Source of the DNA: Marivirga salinae
GTDB taxonomy: Bacteria; Bacteroidota; Bacteroidia; Cytophagales; Cyclobacteriaceae
Direction of reading: 5' to 3'
DNA: 64,000 nucleotides
Assembly (NCBI RefSeq): GCF_030503855.1
Contig: NZ_CP129971.1
Coordinates: forward strand, 3,782,001 to 3,846,000
In this document: in pieces, positions 30,306 through 39,072 of the stretch
Layout of the letters: each line of letters starts with the position of its first letter
How positions within the stretch are numbered: the stretch's first letter is position 1
The notes under the pieces: model-generated
What the model was told of the DNA's origin: nothing
What the model saw: only the letters and a program-made list of their open reading frames with translations
Databases searched by the model: none
Program-made: the position numbers and the translations under genes

Positions 30306-30743
30306 TTATTTGATTAAAGTAACTTTACCGGAACGATTTACAGAAGTGCCTTCTTGACCTTCTGCATAAACTTGATAAACATAAGCGCCAGAAGGAGCGG
30401 AATCTCCTTGAATTTTACCATCCCACTTTTTTTCAATATCAGTAGAAGTGAAAATCACATCACCAAAACGGTTATAAATAATAAGTTTGTAATCCTCTAC
30501 TCCTTTAGCAACAGCTCCAAATGAATCATTTAATCCATCTCCGTTTGGAGTAAATGCTGTTGGAAATTCAACAGAAAAAGGTTGAAACAAGGTAATAATA
30601 TTAGAAGCGCTCATTATGGAATCATTTGAAGCACTTATTGCTAATATACGAAATTTGGCGGGTTTATTGTCCGGATCAACATTGGCAAAGCCAGCGTTAA
30701 GGCCTAAAATTGTTAGTGCGATGATGATGATGATGTTTTTCAT
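30306..30743 (-). CDS. Small exported protein consisting of a CHU_C (gliding/T9SS type B) C-terminal domain
   Basis: The 145-aa product from ATG 30743 has a signal peptide (MKNIIIIIALTILGLNAGFA) and then almost only the CHU_C domain: FPTAFTPNGDGLNDSFG, YNRFGDVIF, WDGK and SGAYVYQVYAEG. A TTG nine codons upstream is open but would put a charged extension before the signal peptide. CHU_C domains direct proteins to the type IX secretion system and cell-surface attachment when fused to a passenger; here no passenger is attached. It is 11 bp upstream of the PKD array gene on the same strand, so the two are almost certainly co-transcribed. Confidence 0.85.
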   Translation of the reverse strand: MKNIIIIIALTILGLNAGFANVDPDNKPAKFRILAISASNDSIMSASNIITLFQPFSVEFPTAFTPNGDGLNDSFGAVAKGVEDYKLIIYNRFGDVIFTSTDIEKKWDGKIQGDSAPSGAYVYQVYAEGQEGTSVNRSGKVTLIK

Positions 30744-30984
30744 GATGAATTCCGATTTATGATATATCAAAATTCGTCATATAAACACTCCTATAAATCA
30801 GAGGGATTCTTATTTAAAAAAATACGGGTTAAGCGTATTAAAATAGGGGAATGTACTAAAAGGGTTTACGTGAAACACTTAAAGTCATAAACAGGATTTA
30901 TAGAGTACATTTGTGATTGAGCACGAGCTAGATATCCTTTAGAAAAACCGCAAGATTTTGAAAATATTGTGGATTAAGTTAGTA

Positions 30985-32259
30985 CTACAAACTCTCCAAC
31001 ATCTCCTCAACTGCCTCATAAACCTTTTCTATTTCTTCCTTTTTTATAATATAAGGAGGTAAAATATAAATTACATTTCCCAAAGGGCGAAGCAGAATAT
31101 CTCTTTCAAGAAAGAATGGATATAGTTTATGGCGCACTTCATTTACATAAGATGTATCTGCTTCAGTTTTTAATTCCAAAGCGAAAATAGTACCCAATAC
31201 CCTACTATTTTGCACTTTAGGATGGGATGACAATTTATCATGAAAATCTTTCTGCCATTGGCTGATTTTCACAATTTGCGATTGTGTTTCTTCAGAGACT
31301 AATAACTCAAAACTGGCAATGGAAGCTGCACACGCTATTGGATTTGCAGTGAAGCTGTGACCATGAAAGAAAGTCTTCATGATGTCTGTGCTTTTGTAAG
31401 GCTCCATGATTTCATCTGTACAAGAAGTAACACCCAGTGCCATAGTACCGCCTGTTAGTCCTTTAGAAAGACAAAATATGTCAGGTTTGTTCTCTAAATA
31501 ATCAGATGCAAAATGTTTCCCAGTCCTGCCAAAGCCTGTGAACACCTCATCAGCTATACAAATCACACCCTTATCCTGAGCGATATTGATGAGTTTATCT
31601 AAAAATTTAGCATCATACATTTTCATTCCAGCGGAGCCCAAAACTAAGGGTTCAAAAATGAAGGCAGCTACTTGTTCTGTGTCAACTAATTGATAGAATT
31701 TTTGAATGAGCTCATCCTCATTCCCATTTACTGGCATAGGTAAGAACTCCACATCAAAAAGGAAAGGTGAGAATGGAGCAGAAAAAGGTCCTCTATCCCC
31801 TACTGCCATAGCGCCAAAGGTGTCACCATGATAAGCCCCATCAAATGCAATTACTTTCCTACGTTTTTCATACCCTTTATTATACCAATATTGAAAAGCC
31901 ATTTTTAAAGCTACCTCATTGGCAGTGCTTCCATTATCGGAATAAAAGATTTTAGATTGATTTTCAGGCAAAATGGAAAGTAACTTTTCAGCTAATTCAA
32001 TAGCAGGTGCATGCGTGAATCCAGCAAAAATCACATGCTCCAAGTTTTGAGCTTGTTTTGCAACAGCTTCTGCAATTTTAGGGTGACTGTGCCCATGCAA
32101 GTTCACCCACCAACTGGATATCGCATCCATGATTTTACGACCATCAGAGGTATGCAAATACATTCCTTCTGCTTTTTCCACCATGATATGTTCAAACCCA
32201 TTTACCAATTGTGTAAACGGATGCCAAATACTGTCACTGTCTCTTTCTAACCAGTTCAT
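30985..32259 (-). CDS. bioA: Adenosylmethionine--8-amino-7-oxononanoate transaminase BioA
   Basis: The 424-aa PLP enzyme converts 8-amino-7-oxononanoate to 7,8-diaminopelargonate in biotin synthesis. Family signatures seen are IWHPFTQL near the N-terminus, SSWWVNLHGHSHP, AYHGDTFGAMAVGDRG, the PLP aspartate region CIADEVFTGFGRTG and the Schiff-base lysine in LSKGLTGGTMALG. The ATG overlaps the bioD stop (ATGA), showing translational coupling as the last gene of the bioF-bioD-bioA operon. Length matches the family. Confidence 0.97.
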   Translation of the reverse strand: MNWLERDSDSIWHPFTQLVNGFEHIMVEKAEGMYLHTSDGRKIMDAISSWWVNLHGHSHPKIAEAVAKQAQNLEHVIFAGFTHAPAIELAEKLLSILPENQSKIFYSDNGSTANEVALKMAFQYWYNKGYEKRRKVIAFDGAYHGDTFGAMAVGDRGPFSAPFSPFLFDVEFLPMPVNGNEDELIQKFYQLVDTEQVAAFIFEPLVLGSAGMKMYDAKFLDKLINIAQDKGVICIADEVFTGFGRTGKHFASDYLENKPDIFCLSKGLTGGTMALGVTSCTDEIMEPYKSTDIMKTFFHGHSFTANPIACAASIASFELLVSEETQSQIVKISQWQKDFHDKLSSHPKVQNSRVLGTIFALELKTEADTSYVNEVRHKLYPFFLERDILLRPLGNVIYILPPYIIKKEEIEKVYEAVEEMLESL

Positions 32260-32861
32260 AAATTCTTTTTTAACTCTGCAGCATATTTCCGAACTACTGC
32301 ATGATTAATTTCTTTTTCTTCCTTAATTCTCAACAAACAATTATAGCCGCTATGTTTCAAAATTATGTCTTCGCTAGAAGGATTTGAAGGGCCATTAAAA
32401 ACAATTCCTTTTACTTCCACTCCTCTTCTTTTCAATTCATTAATTGTTAATAAGGTGTGATTAATGCTTCCTAAATAAAGATTAGCTACCAGAATAACTG
32501 GTATATTCCAATGTTTTGGAAAATCAATAACAAATTCCTTATTATTAATCGGAACCAAAACGCCTCCAGCACCTTCTATAATTAAATCGTTTTCAGTTTT
32601 AGGTATATCAAAATCAACTACTTCCAATTTGATGTTGTCAATTTCAGCAGCATAATGAGGAGAAGCTGGGGTATTGAGTACATATTTTTCAGGTATGAGT
32701 TCTGACTTCAAGTTGCTTAGCAAACCTCCAACATAATCCGTATCTCGAGGATAACCAGCTTGAATTGGTTTCCAATAATCTGCTTCCAGGGCTTCACATA
32801 TTATAGCACTAAAAAGTGATTTCCCACTGTCTGTGCCGATTGCTGTAATAAAATAGTTCAT
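32256..32861 (-). CDS. bioD: Dethiobiotin synthetase BioD
   Basis: The ATP-dependent enzyme closes the ureido ring of dethiobiotin from diaminopelargonate and CO2. The P-loop-like motif TAIGTDSGKS lies at the N-terminus, KPIQAGYPRDTD contains the conserved Lys/Gln segment, and IIEGAGGVLVPI is the family GAGG loop. The ATG at 32861 (giving MNYFITAIGTDSGKS, 201 aa) overlaps the bioF stop as ATGA, and is preferred over a GTG at 32888 that would lie inside bioF. It also overlaps bioA by ATGA. Confidence 0.95.
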   Translation of the reverse strand: MNYFITAIGTDSGKSLFSAIICEALEADYWKPIQAGYPRDTDYVGGLLSNLKSELIPEKYVLNTPASPHYAAEIDNIKLEVVDFDIPKTENDLIIEGAGGVLVPINNKEFVIDFPKHWNIPVILVANLYLGSINHTLLTINELKRRGVEVKGIVFNGPSNPSSEDIILKHSGYNCLLRIKEEKEINHAVVRKYAAELKKNL

Positions 32862-33982
32862 TGAAAATACTGATTGATATGATGACACAAATTTGTTATT
32901 TCTTCTTCAGAATTGAAAGCATGCAGGCAGATCCTTACTCTTTCTTTTCCTTTGGGAACTGTTGGACTAAGGATCGGACGAACATCAAAACCTTTATCAT
33001 TCAAATACTTAGAAAAATTTGAGGCCTCTGCAGCACCACCCAATATGATTCCCTGAACTGGATGTTCACTATCTAGTTTATTGATCGCATTCTTTAAAAG
33101 ACTGTTGAATAGCGTTATTTTTGATTGTAAATCACCCCAAAGCTCAGGATGCTTTTCCCTATAATTTAAAGCGTTTTTTATGACTTGAACACTTTGATGT
33201 GGCAGTGCAGTGGTATAAATAAATTGCCGGCTATAATTTATTAAATAGTCTTTTAGAATATTACTTCCCGCTACAGCAGCCCCATGAACCCCTACTGCTT
33301 TTCCAAAAGTATAAATTCTTGCAAAAATTTGATCTTGTAGCTCCAAATCACAACAAAGCCCATAACCCGATTGGCCATATAAACCTGTACTATGCGCTTC
33401 GTCTACTATTATATTGGCATTATACTGAACCGATAATTCAACAATTTCTTTTAAAGGTGCTTGATCACCATCCATTGAATAAACCGACTCTACTACAACA
33501 AAAATATTTCCTTCTTCAATTTTCTTAAGCTTCTTCTCTAAATCTTGAAGATCATTGTGCTTAAAATTAAAATAATTAGCTCTGCTTAAGCGAACTCCTT
33601 CTTTGATGCAAATATGAGAAAGCTCATCAAGTAAAATTGTATCTCCTTTTTGTGGTACAGAGGATAGAACACCTAAATTGGCCATGTAGCCAGAATTGAA
33701 TAACAAAGCAGATTCAGATTTAAAGTATTCAGATAGAAAGTTTTCCACTGCTTCATGATATGCTTTATTTCCACTTAATAAGCGTGAACCGGTGGCACCA
33801 TTATCAATAAATTCATTGTGATCATGATGAATTTCTTCAACTTTAGAAAGCCCTAAATAATCATTTGAACTGAAATCAATTAAATTATTAACATTCTGCT
33901 TTAAGCTTCTATAACCACCATTAATTTTTCGATTTTCGAGTTGACCTAATAATTGCTTTTCAAGTTTCATCTTATTTTTCAT
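32858..33982 (-). CDS. bioF: 8-amino-7-oxononanoate synthase BioF
   Basis: The PLP-dependent enzyme condenses pimeloyl-ACP/CoA with alanine, the first step of the conserved biotin ring pathway. Motifs are IDFSSNDYLGLS, the NGATGSRLLSGN loop, IIVDEAHSTGLYG with the PLP-binding Asp, and YTFGKAVGVHGAA with the Schiff-base lysine. The ATG at 33982 (374 aa) is chosen; the open frame continues upstream to a GTG at 34042, but that extension covers a TATTTTTG -7-like element (34002-33995, minus strand). It is the first gene of the operon and diverges from an outer-membrane protein gene. bioB and the pimeloyl-forming genes are not in the window. Confidence 0.95.
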   Translation of the reverse strand: MKNKMKLEKQLLGQLENRKINGGYRSLKQNVNNLIDFSSNDYLGLSKVEEIHHDHNEFIDNGATGSRLLSGNKAYHEAVENFLSEYFKSESALLFNSGYMANLGVLSSVPQKGDTILLDELSHICIKEGVRLSRANYFNFKHNDLQDLEKKLKKIEEGNIFVVVESVYSMDGDQAPLKEIVELSVQYNANIIVDEAHSTGLYGQSGYGLCCDLELQDQIFARIYTFGKAVGVHGAAVAGSNILKDYLINYSRQFIYTTALPHQSVQVIKNALNYREKHPELWGDLQSKITLFNSLLKNAINKLDSEHPVQGIILGGAAEASNFSKYLNDKGFDVRPILSPTVPKGKERVRICLHAFNSEEEITNLCHHINQYFQ

Positions 33983-34056
33983 AGGAATAATCGGCAAAAA
34001 TATAACATTTATCGTCATATTCGTTATAACACAGTCAAACACTAAAATTAATCAAG

Positions 34057-34638
34057 ATGAAAAAGCTTTTTACATTAACCGCACTATTATTTTTTATTGG
34101 AATAAGTGCCAAAGCACAAATATTCACTATTGGACCTAAAATAGGTGTAAGTAGCACTACTTTGAGCATTAAAGAAAATGCTGATAACTATGAATCTGGT
34201 GATGCTCGCTTGAGCTATCATGCAGGTATTTTTACTAGAGTTAAAATTGCCGGTTTCTATATTCAGCCTGAGTTATATTTTAATGCTGTGAGAGGTCAAT
34301 ATATTGATCCCAACAGACCTGTAAGTGAGCCAGTTGAATTTAATCAAAATAAAATTGACATGCCTGTTTTATTTGGTTGGAAATTAGGACCAGTAAGAAT
34401 AAATGCCGGACCTGTAGCAAGTTTCAACTTGAAAAACTTAGAAGATTTTGAGGATGCAGATGTTGAAGATTACAAAACTGCAGTTTTTGCTTATCAGGCA
34501 GGTATAGGAGTAGATATTTCAAAATTAATAATTGACTTAAAATACGAAGGAAACTTATCTAATCAAGCTGTATTAGGACAGGATGCGGATGTTAAGGTAA
34601 ATCAACTTATGTTGAGCGTTGGTTACAAATTACTATAA
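34057..34638 (+). CDS. Outer-membrane beta-barrel protein (PorT/OMP_b-brl family type)
   Basis: The 193-aa protein starts with a signal peptide (MKKLFTLTALLFFIGISAKAQ) and continues with alternating polar/aromatic strands typical of small eight-stranded barrels: FTIGPKIGVSSTTLSI, GFYIQPELYFN and a terminal MLSVGYKLL, which ends in the hydrophobic strand expected of outer-membrane proteins. The function is not predictable from sequence; this family is abundant in Bacteroidota. It diverges from bioF and ends at a strong bidirectional terminator shared with the convergent 720-aa protein gene. Confidence 0.82.
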   Translation: MKKLFTLTALLFFIGISAKAQIFTIGPKIGVSSTTLSIKENADNYESGDARLSYHAGIFTRVKIAGFYIQPELYFNAVRGQYIDPNRPVSEPVEFNQNKIDMPVLFGWKLGPVRINAGPVASFNLKNLEDFEDADVEDYKTAVFAYQAGIGVDISKLIIDLKYEGNLSNQAVLGQDADVKVNQLMLSVGYKLL

Positions 34639-34640
34639 TT

Positions 34641-34676
34641 AAAAAGAGGCTGTTCTTCGAAAGAACAGCCTCTTTT
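34641..34676. terminator. Strong bidirectional Rho-independent terminator
   Basis: GAGGCTGTTCTT (34646-34657) pairs perfectly with AAGAACAGCCTC (34661-34672) over a 3-nt loop, flanked by an A-run and a T-run so that either strand gives a hairpin with U-tract. It lies between two convergent genes. Confidence 0.95.
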
Positions 34677-34694
34677 ATTTCACTACAAAAAACA

Positions 34695-36857
34695 TTATAT
34701 CCCGCCTTCTATTAAAGGAATATCTGAATACCGTAATTCCAATTGATCAGTAAATACCAAATGTCCTTTCTCCCCCTTGGCATTGAACAAGTGAAGGCTT
34801 TCATCACTTACTTGATAGTAATGTTTAATATCAATTTCTTCTTCAAAACTAAATGTTTTCTTCTTTAGAGCATTAAATTCATTATCCATTATAGTAACAT
34901 ATATGTTTTTCTTATCCTCCGAAGAAGAGGTGACAATTAAACCAGCCTCAGTTTGAAAAACACCATTGTATTTTCCATTAATGCTAACTTCCTTTATAAA
35001 ATAATCAGAACTATCCGGATGGAATCGAATTGCTGTTAAATTAGTAGGCCAAACTGCATCGCCCAATCCATCACCTTGATAAAATGCTAATTGAAAATTG
35101 CTGTTTCTCAAGGAAGTCAATTCAATTGGCTTTTCTTGGGTGTTTATTTCAATTTCATTTTTAATTTCACCATTTTCATCTGAAACTAAAATTCGATTTA
35201 CAAAATCTAATGAATCCACATGGCTTTCATATACCAAGAAGTTCAAATCTCCTCCACCAACTACATTAATATCCGGTACTTTTTGCCAAACTTTGCTATT
35301 AGAATAAACAGATGGAACTGCATTATACCATTTTACACTATTCCCAACTTTTGCTCCATAAAAGGCTTGCGAAACACTATCTTTATCAAAATAAAAACCT
35401 CCAAAATATTCTAAATCATTTACATTCTTTTTGGAGTGATTAATAAATGCTACGTTTTTAGTTAGTGGATCATATTCATATTCTGGCATTTGCCATTCAA
35501 ATTCAACACCTCTATAAGTCGGAACCTCCTGTAAAAATGGCTCTTCAAGATGATCTAATATTTGCAATCTTAATTTTTCAGCTGATTCACTTCTAATTTT
35601 CAATAAATCTTCTTCCTCAGTTTTAAAATAGGATTTAATTCCATCTATTCCCCCATAATACTTTTGATAGAAATCTTTATTCTTATTCAAATTACTATTA
35701 GGGATTTCAGAATTATATTTCTTCAAATCATTTTCAAGGCTCACCGTTTGTTGAAAAACCCTGTTTATGGTATATAATTTAACTTGAAAGGATATATCCT
35801 CAGCAGTATCATAAACTGAAAGGCTTTTCTGTTCACTTATCAAATCGAGTTTATCATCTTTATATTGAAATACATTGGCAACAGGTGAATTCAAATCATA
35901 CTTTCTGATTTTATAAATTGATTTCTTTTCAATAGGATCCAGGTTTATAGAATCATTAGGCTCCCAGTTTTCCATTTTTGCAAAGCTATCATCTAGCTTT
36001 TTTTCAATGGTCACAATATCTTTTCTTAAAAGGTTAATCTCCGTGTCAATCACCTTTTTAACCTGATCTACCCAAGCACCATAATCCCAAAGTCCAATGT
36101 TATCTACCAAAAAATCTGTTTGGATTACTAAACCGTCTAATCGGTATGTTTTAATTTTATTGATTGAAATTTCCTGTTCCAAATCAAATGGAGGATACTC
36201 TTTTGCAGCTTCCTGATATTTCTTGAAATAATAAAGAGTAGAATCATAACTGTTTTTAACCAAATTAAATCGGCTTTCTAATTTATCATCGTATAATAAA
36301 TACACATCTTTTAAAGAATTATAATCACCATTTATCCGTACAAAATTCTTAGTAGCCAAATCATATTGTTCTACCATTTTCATAAAATTAGTATGGATAG
36401 GAGGCATATGAGTTAAAAATGAATCAGCCTCTTTCAAGCCATCATAGAAAACCACTTTAACACTATCAAATTCAACTACTGGCTTGCCATTTCTTTTAAA
36501 TTCATTTGTGAAGTTTGGATAATACCATGCATTTCTTCTGGTTTCTCTATCATCAATTAAATCACGAGAACGTCCGAAAAGCAATTCCGCTCTTTCAGCA
36601 TTTGCAATAGCAGCTTCATAATCTGAAATGGGATGTGCATTTTTATATCGGTCTTCAAAAATTAAGGCTAATTGTATGTTTGTAGCAGGATGATCATTAT
36701 TATACTTAAAGAAATCATATAATAATGGAAATACTAAATCAACACTATCCCCAAGGAAATAGGGGTTAATATCATCTTCATAATCTAATTCCAATTGAGC
36801 ATAAGTTGCAAAGGGCAAGACGAAGGAAAGCGATAATATGATTAATAATTTCTTCAT
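34695..36857 (-). CDS. Exported protein of unknown function, third gene of the CHAT/OmpA operon
   Basis: I do not recognise a family. From ATG 36857 the product is 720 aa with a clear signal peptide (MKKLLIILSLSFVLPFATYAQ); a GTG 11 codons upstream would bury it. Residues about 20-330 are mostly charged and helical with heptad-like stretches (possible coiled coil, for example RNAWYYPNFTNEFKR to KKLDDSFAKMENW). Residues about 430-720 are beta-rich with short repeated strand patterns that could be a propeller. No cysteine cluster or enzymatic motif is visible. It lies 106 bp downstream of the OmpA-PD40 gene and ends at the shared terminator, so it may be read from the same transcript and is presumably periplasmic or surface-linked. 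Confidence 0.8.
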   Translation of the reverse strand: MKKLLIILSLSFVLPFATYAQLELDYEDDINPYFLGDSVDLVFPLLYDFFKYNNDHPATNIQLALIFEDRYKNAHPISDYEAAIANAERAELLFGRSRDLIDDRETRRNAWYYPNFTNEFKRNGKPVVEFDSVKVVFYDGLKEADSFLTHMPPIHTNFMKMVEQYDLATKNFVRINGDYNSLKDVYLLYDDKLESRFNLVKNSYDSTLYYFKKYQEAAKEYPPFDLEQEISINKIKTYRLDGLVIQTDFLVDNIGLWDYGAWVDQVKKVIDTEINLLRKDIVTIEKKLDDSFAKMENWEPNDSINLDPIEKKSIYKIRKYDLNSPVANVFQYKDDKLDLISEQKSLSVYDTAEDISFQVKLYTINRVFQQTVSLENDLKKYNSEIPNSNLNKNKDFYQKYYGGIDGIKSYFKTEEEDLLKIRSESAEKLRLQILDHLEEPFLQEVPTYRGVEFEWQMPEYEYDPLTKNVAFINHSKKNVNDLEYFGGFYFDKDSVSQAFYGAKVGNSVKWYNAVPSVYSNSKVWQKVPDINVVGGGDLNFLVYESHVDSLDFVNRILVSDENGEIKNEIEINTQEKPIELTSLRNSNFQLAFYQGDGLGDAVWPTNLTAIRFHPDSSDYFIKEVSINGKYNGVFQTEAGLIVTSSSEDKKNIYVTIMDNEFNALKKKTFSFEEEIDIKHYYQVSDESLHLFNAKGEKGHLVFTDQLELRYSDIPLIEGGI

Positions 36858-36963
36858 TTTATTTATATGGAATCTAATAACTAATTTCACAAAAATCTAT
36901 TATTGGGTACTGAATAACAAATAGATATAAATTTCTCTCGTATAACTGCCTAATTGGCTCTAT

Positions 36964-39072
36964 TTAATCGTTTTGAGCCAATTGAATATCTAAAATCTTT
37001 AATTCTACTCTACGGTTTTTTGCTCTATTTTCTTCAGAGTCATTAGGAACAACAGGATTTGATTCTCCATATCCCTTCGATATCAATCTATCTTCAGTAA
37101 TGTTATTTCCAGTAATATAATTAATTACGCTATTTGCTCTTTCTTTTGATAAGCGAGTATTATAAGCTGCTGAGCCAATATCATCTGTATGAGCTGCTAT
37201 TTCAATTTTCATACTTGGATAGGATTTCATCAATTTAATTACCCTATCTAATTCCTCGAAACTACTTTCGAAAAGTGAAGAAGAATTAGACTCAAAGTAA
37301 ATATCTTTTAATGTTAGATTTGCATCTTTTGACAAAGGTTGGAGCTTCAATTCTACTCCTTTGCTGTCTTCCTCAATTTCTCCTGTTTCTTCATTAACCG
37401 TTTGTAATTTACCCTCACTCGATATTCCAATTTCAGTAGAGTTAAAGGCATAGCCTCTATCACTTGAAGCCTCTACCATGTAGCGGTCTCCTACCCTTAA
37501 ATTGATGGTTTGATTTCCAGAAATTACAATTTCCTCATTTCGTGTTTTGTTTCTAATAATTAGTTGTGAAGATGAAACAGAACCATCGCTTAATAAATCT
37601 TTAACATTTATAGGAACCCCTATTTTTTCCGGCACAAGTTCTATATCTTCCTCATAAACTCTGTAAAGTATCAATCCGGTTAGGTCAATAGAAAAGCTTT
37701 TAGGTTTGAAATTTTTACTTTCTACATCTATTGTGTAAGCATTTCCTATAGGAAGATCTACTCTTGTTTTCCAATTTACTCCATCTGATTCTACCACATC
37801 AATGGTTCGTCCAATATCATTCTTTACGGTAATGGTAGCTTTTAAAGGATCGTATAATTCAATATCATATATGTTTACGTTTAAATGAGCTGTTGTAAAT
37901 AAATCAATGTTTTGCTCATATTCCTGATAACTTTCAATATCTCTTAAATCATAATAGTATAATGCACTACTATAATCTTCCTTTCTAACCTCAAGATTAT
38001 AAGCTCTACCCGCTGATAAGACGATTGAATAATAACCATCAGAAGGATTATTATCGAAACTCGTAATCATTTCAGATGTATTGGCATCTGTTATTCTCAT
38101 TTTGGCGGACAAACCTTCTTTACTATCAGCATCTCGAATAACTCCCTGAATGGTAACATTCTGGAACTGCCTGAATTCTTCCGGAATTTCCACGCTATAA
38201 ATATCATTCTTCTTAGAAAAATACATAAGGTCACCAGAAGCAGAAATACAGGAAAATAAATCATTATCCGTAGTATTTACATACTTTAGCGGAACAGGAG
38301 TTTCCCAATCACCATCAGCATTTAATCGAGTTTGGTATAAATCAAATCCTCCCATACCACCTTCTCTAAGAGAGGCAAAAATTAAGGTACGGTTATCTGC
38401 CATTATTTTGGGAGCTTTTTCACATCCTAAATTTACTGGATAAGGCAAAACAGTAGGTTCTGTCCAACCTGAATCTGTTTTTTGAGTAGCATAAATTTCA
38501 TAACAAAATTCAGAAACTCCTTCAGGTGAGTTTTTACTGTTTCTGGCAAAATAAAGTGTTTTTCCATCAGTAGTAATGGTTGGGAAACCATCAAAACTTC
38601 TACTATTCACATCAGGGCCTAAATTTTGAGGTTTAGTCCAGGTATCGCCTACCCTTTCAGAATAAAAAATATCTTCAGACCCATAGCCGCCATCAAAAGA
38701 GGCATGAAAGTAAATCCTGTTTCCATCGTAGCTAAAATTAGGCCCCGAGATAACATCTATTGAGTCTCCATAATTATTGATGCTATCTAATGAAATTTCA
38801 TCACCCCAACTACCATTTTCATCTCTAGTCAAATATAGTTTCCATGATCCATCTTTATTAGACTCATATATTAATGTACGGCCATTGGCACTAATACTGG
38901 GCGCATATTCGGTATGTTCTTCAGTACTTATTTCATTCACAATACTTTTCGGATATAATGAATCTAGAACTTGTTCTAATGAATCTTTTTGGCTTTGTGC
39001 ATATGATGAGTAAGCAAAAAAACATACTACTATTGAAAGAAAAACCTTTGTAATTTTTTTCATTTGCATCAT
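36964..39072 (-). CDS. OmpA-family protein with PD40 (TolB-like) propeller
   Basis: The 702-aa protein has a signal peptide (MKKITKVFLSIVVCFFAYSSYAQ), a PD40/WD40-like beta-propeller at about residues 50-290 (repeats such as YAPSISANGRTLIYESNKDG and GFPTITTDGKTLYFARNSKN), carboxypeptidase-regulatory-like beta domains at about 300-560, and a C-terminal OmpA peptidoglycan-binding domain (about 585-690). That domain has the key motifs EIAAHTDDIGS and NTRLSKERANSV, including the Asp and Arg that contact diaminopimelate. It probably anchors a surface complex to the cell wall. The first ATG overlaps the CHAT gene stop by one base (TAATG) with GGAG just upstream; ATGs 3 and 9 bases further on are alternatives. 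Confidence 0.92.
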   Translation of the reverse strand: MMQMKKITKVFLSIVVCFFAYSSYAQSQKDSLEQVLDSLYPKSIVNEISTEEHTEYAPSISANGRTLIYESNKDGSWKLYLTRDENGSWGDEISLDSINNYGDSIDVISGPNFSYDGNRIYFHASFDGGYGSEDIFYSERVGDTWTKPQNLGPDVNSRSFDGFPTITTDGKTLYFARNSKNSPEGVSEFCYEIYATQKTDSGWTEPTVLPYPVNLGCEKAPKIMADNRTLIFASLREGGMGGFDLYQTRLNADGDWETPVPLKYVNTTDNDLFSCISASGDLMYFSKKNDIYSVEIPEEFRQFQNVTIQGVIRDADSKEGLSAKMRITDANTSEMITSFDNNPSDGYYSIVLSAGRAYNLEVRKEDYSSALYYYDLRDIESYQEYEQNIDLFTTAHLNVNIYDIELYDPLKATITVKNDIGRTIDVVESDGVNWKTRVDLPIGNAYTIDVESKNFKPKSFSIDLTGLILYRVYEEDIELVPEKIGVPINVKDLLSDGSVSSSQLIIRNKTRNEEIVISGNQTINLRVGDRYMVEASSDRGYAFNSTEIGISSEGKLQTVNEETGEIEEDSKGVELKLQPLSKDANLTLKDIYFESNSSSLFESSFEELDRVIKLMKSYPSMKIEIAAHTDDIGSAAYNTRLSKERANSVINYITGNNITEDRLISKGYGESNPVVPNDSEENRAKNRRVELKILDIQLAQND

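Noticed and set aside
33983..34042. Longer N-terminus of BioF from a GTG at 34042
   Set aside because: The extension is hydrophobic and unlike BioF, and it spans a -7-type promoter element; ATG 33982 gives a normal protein.
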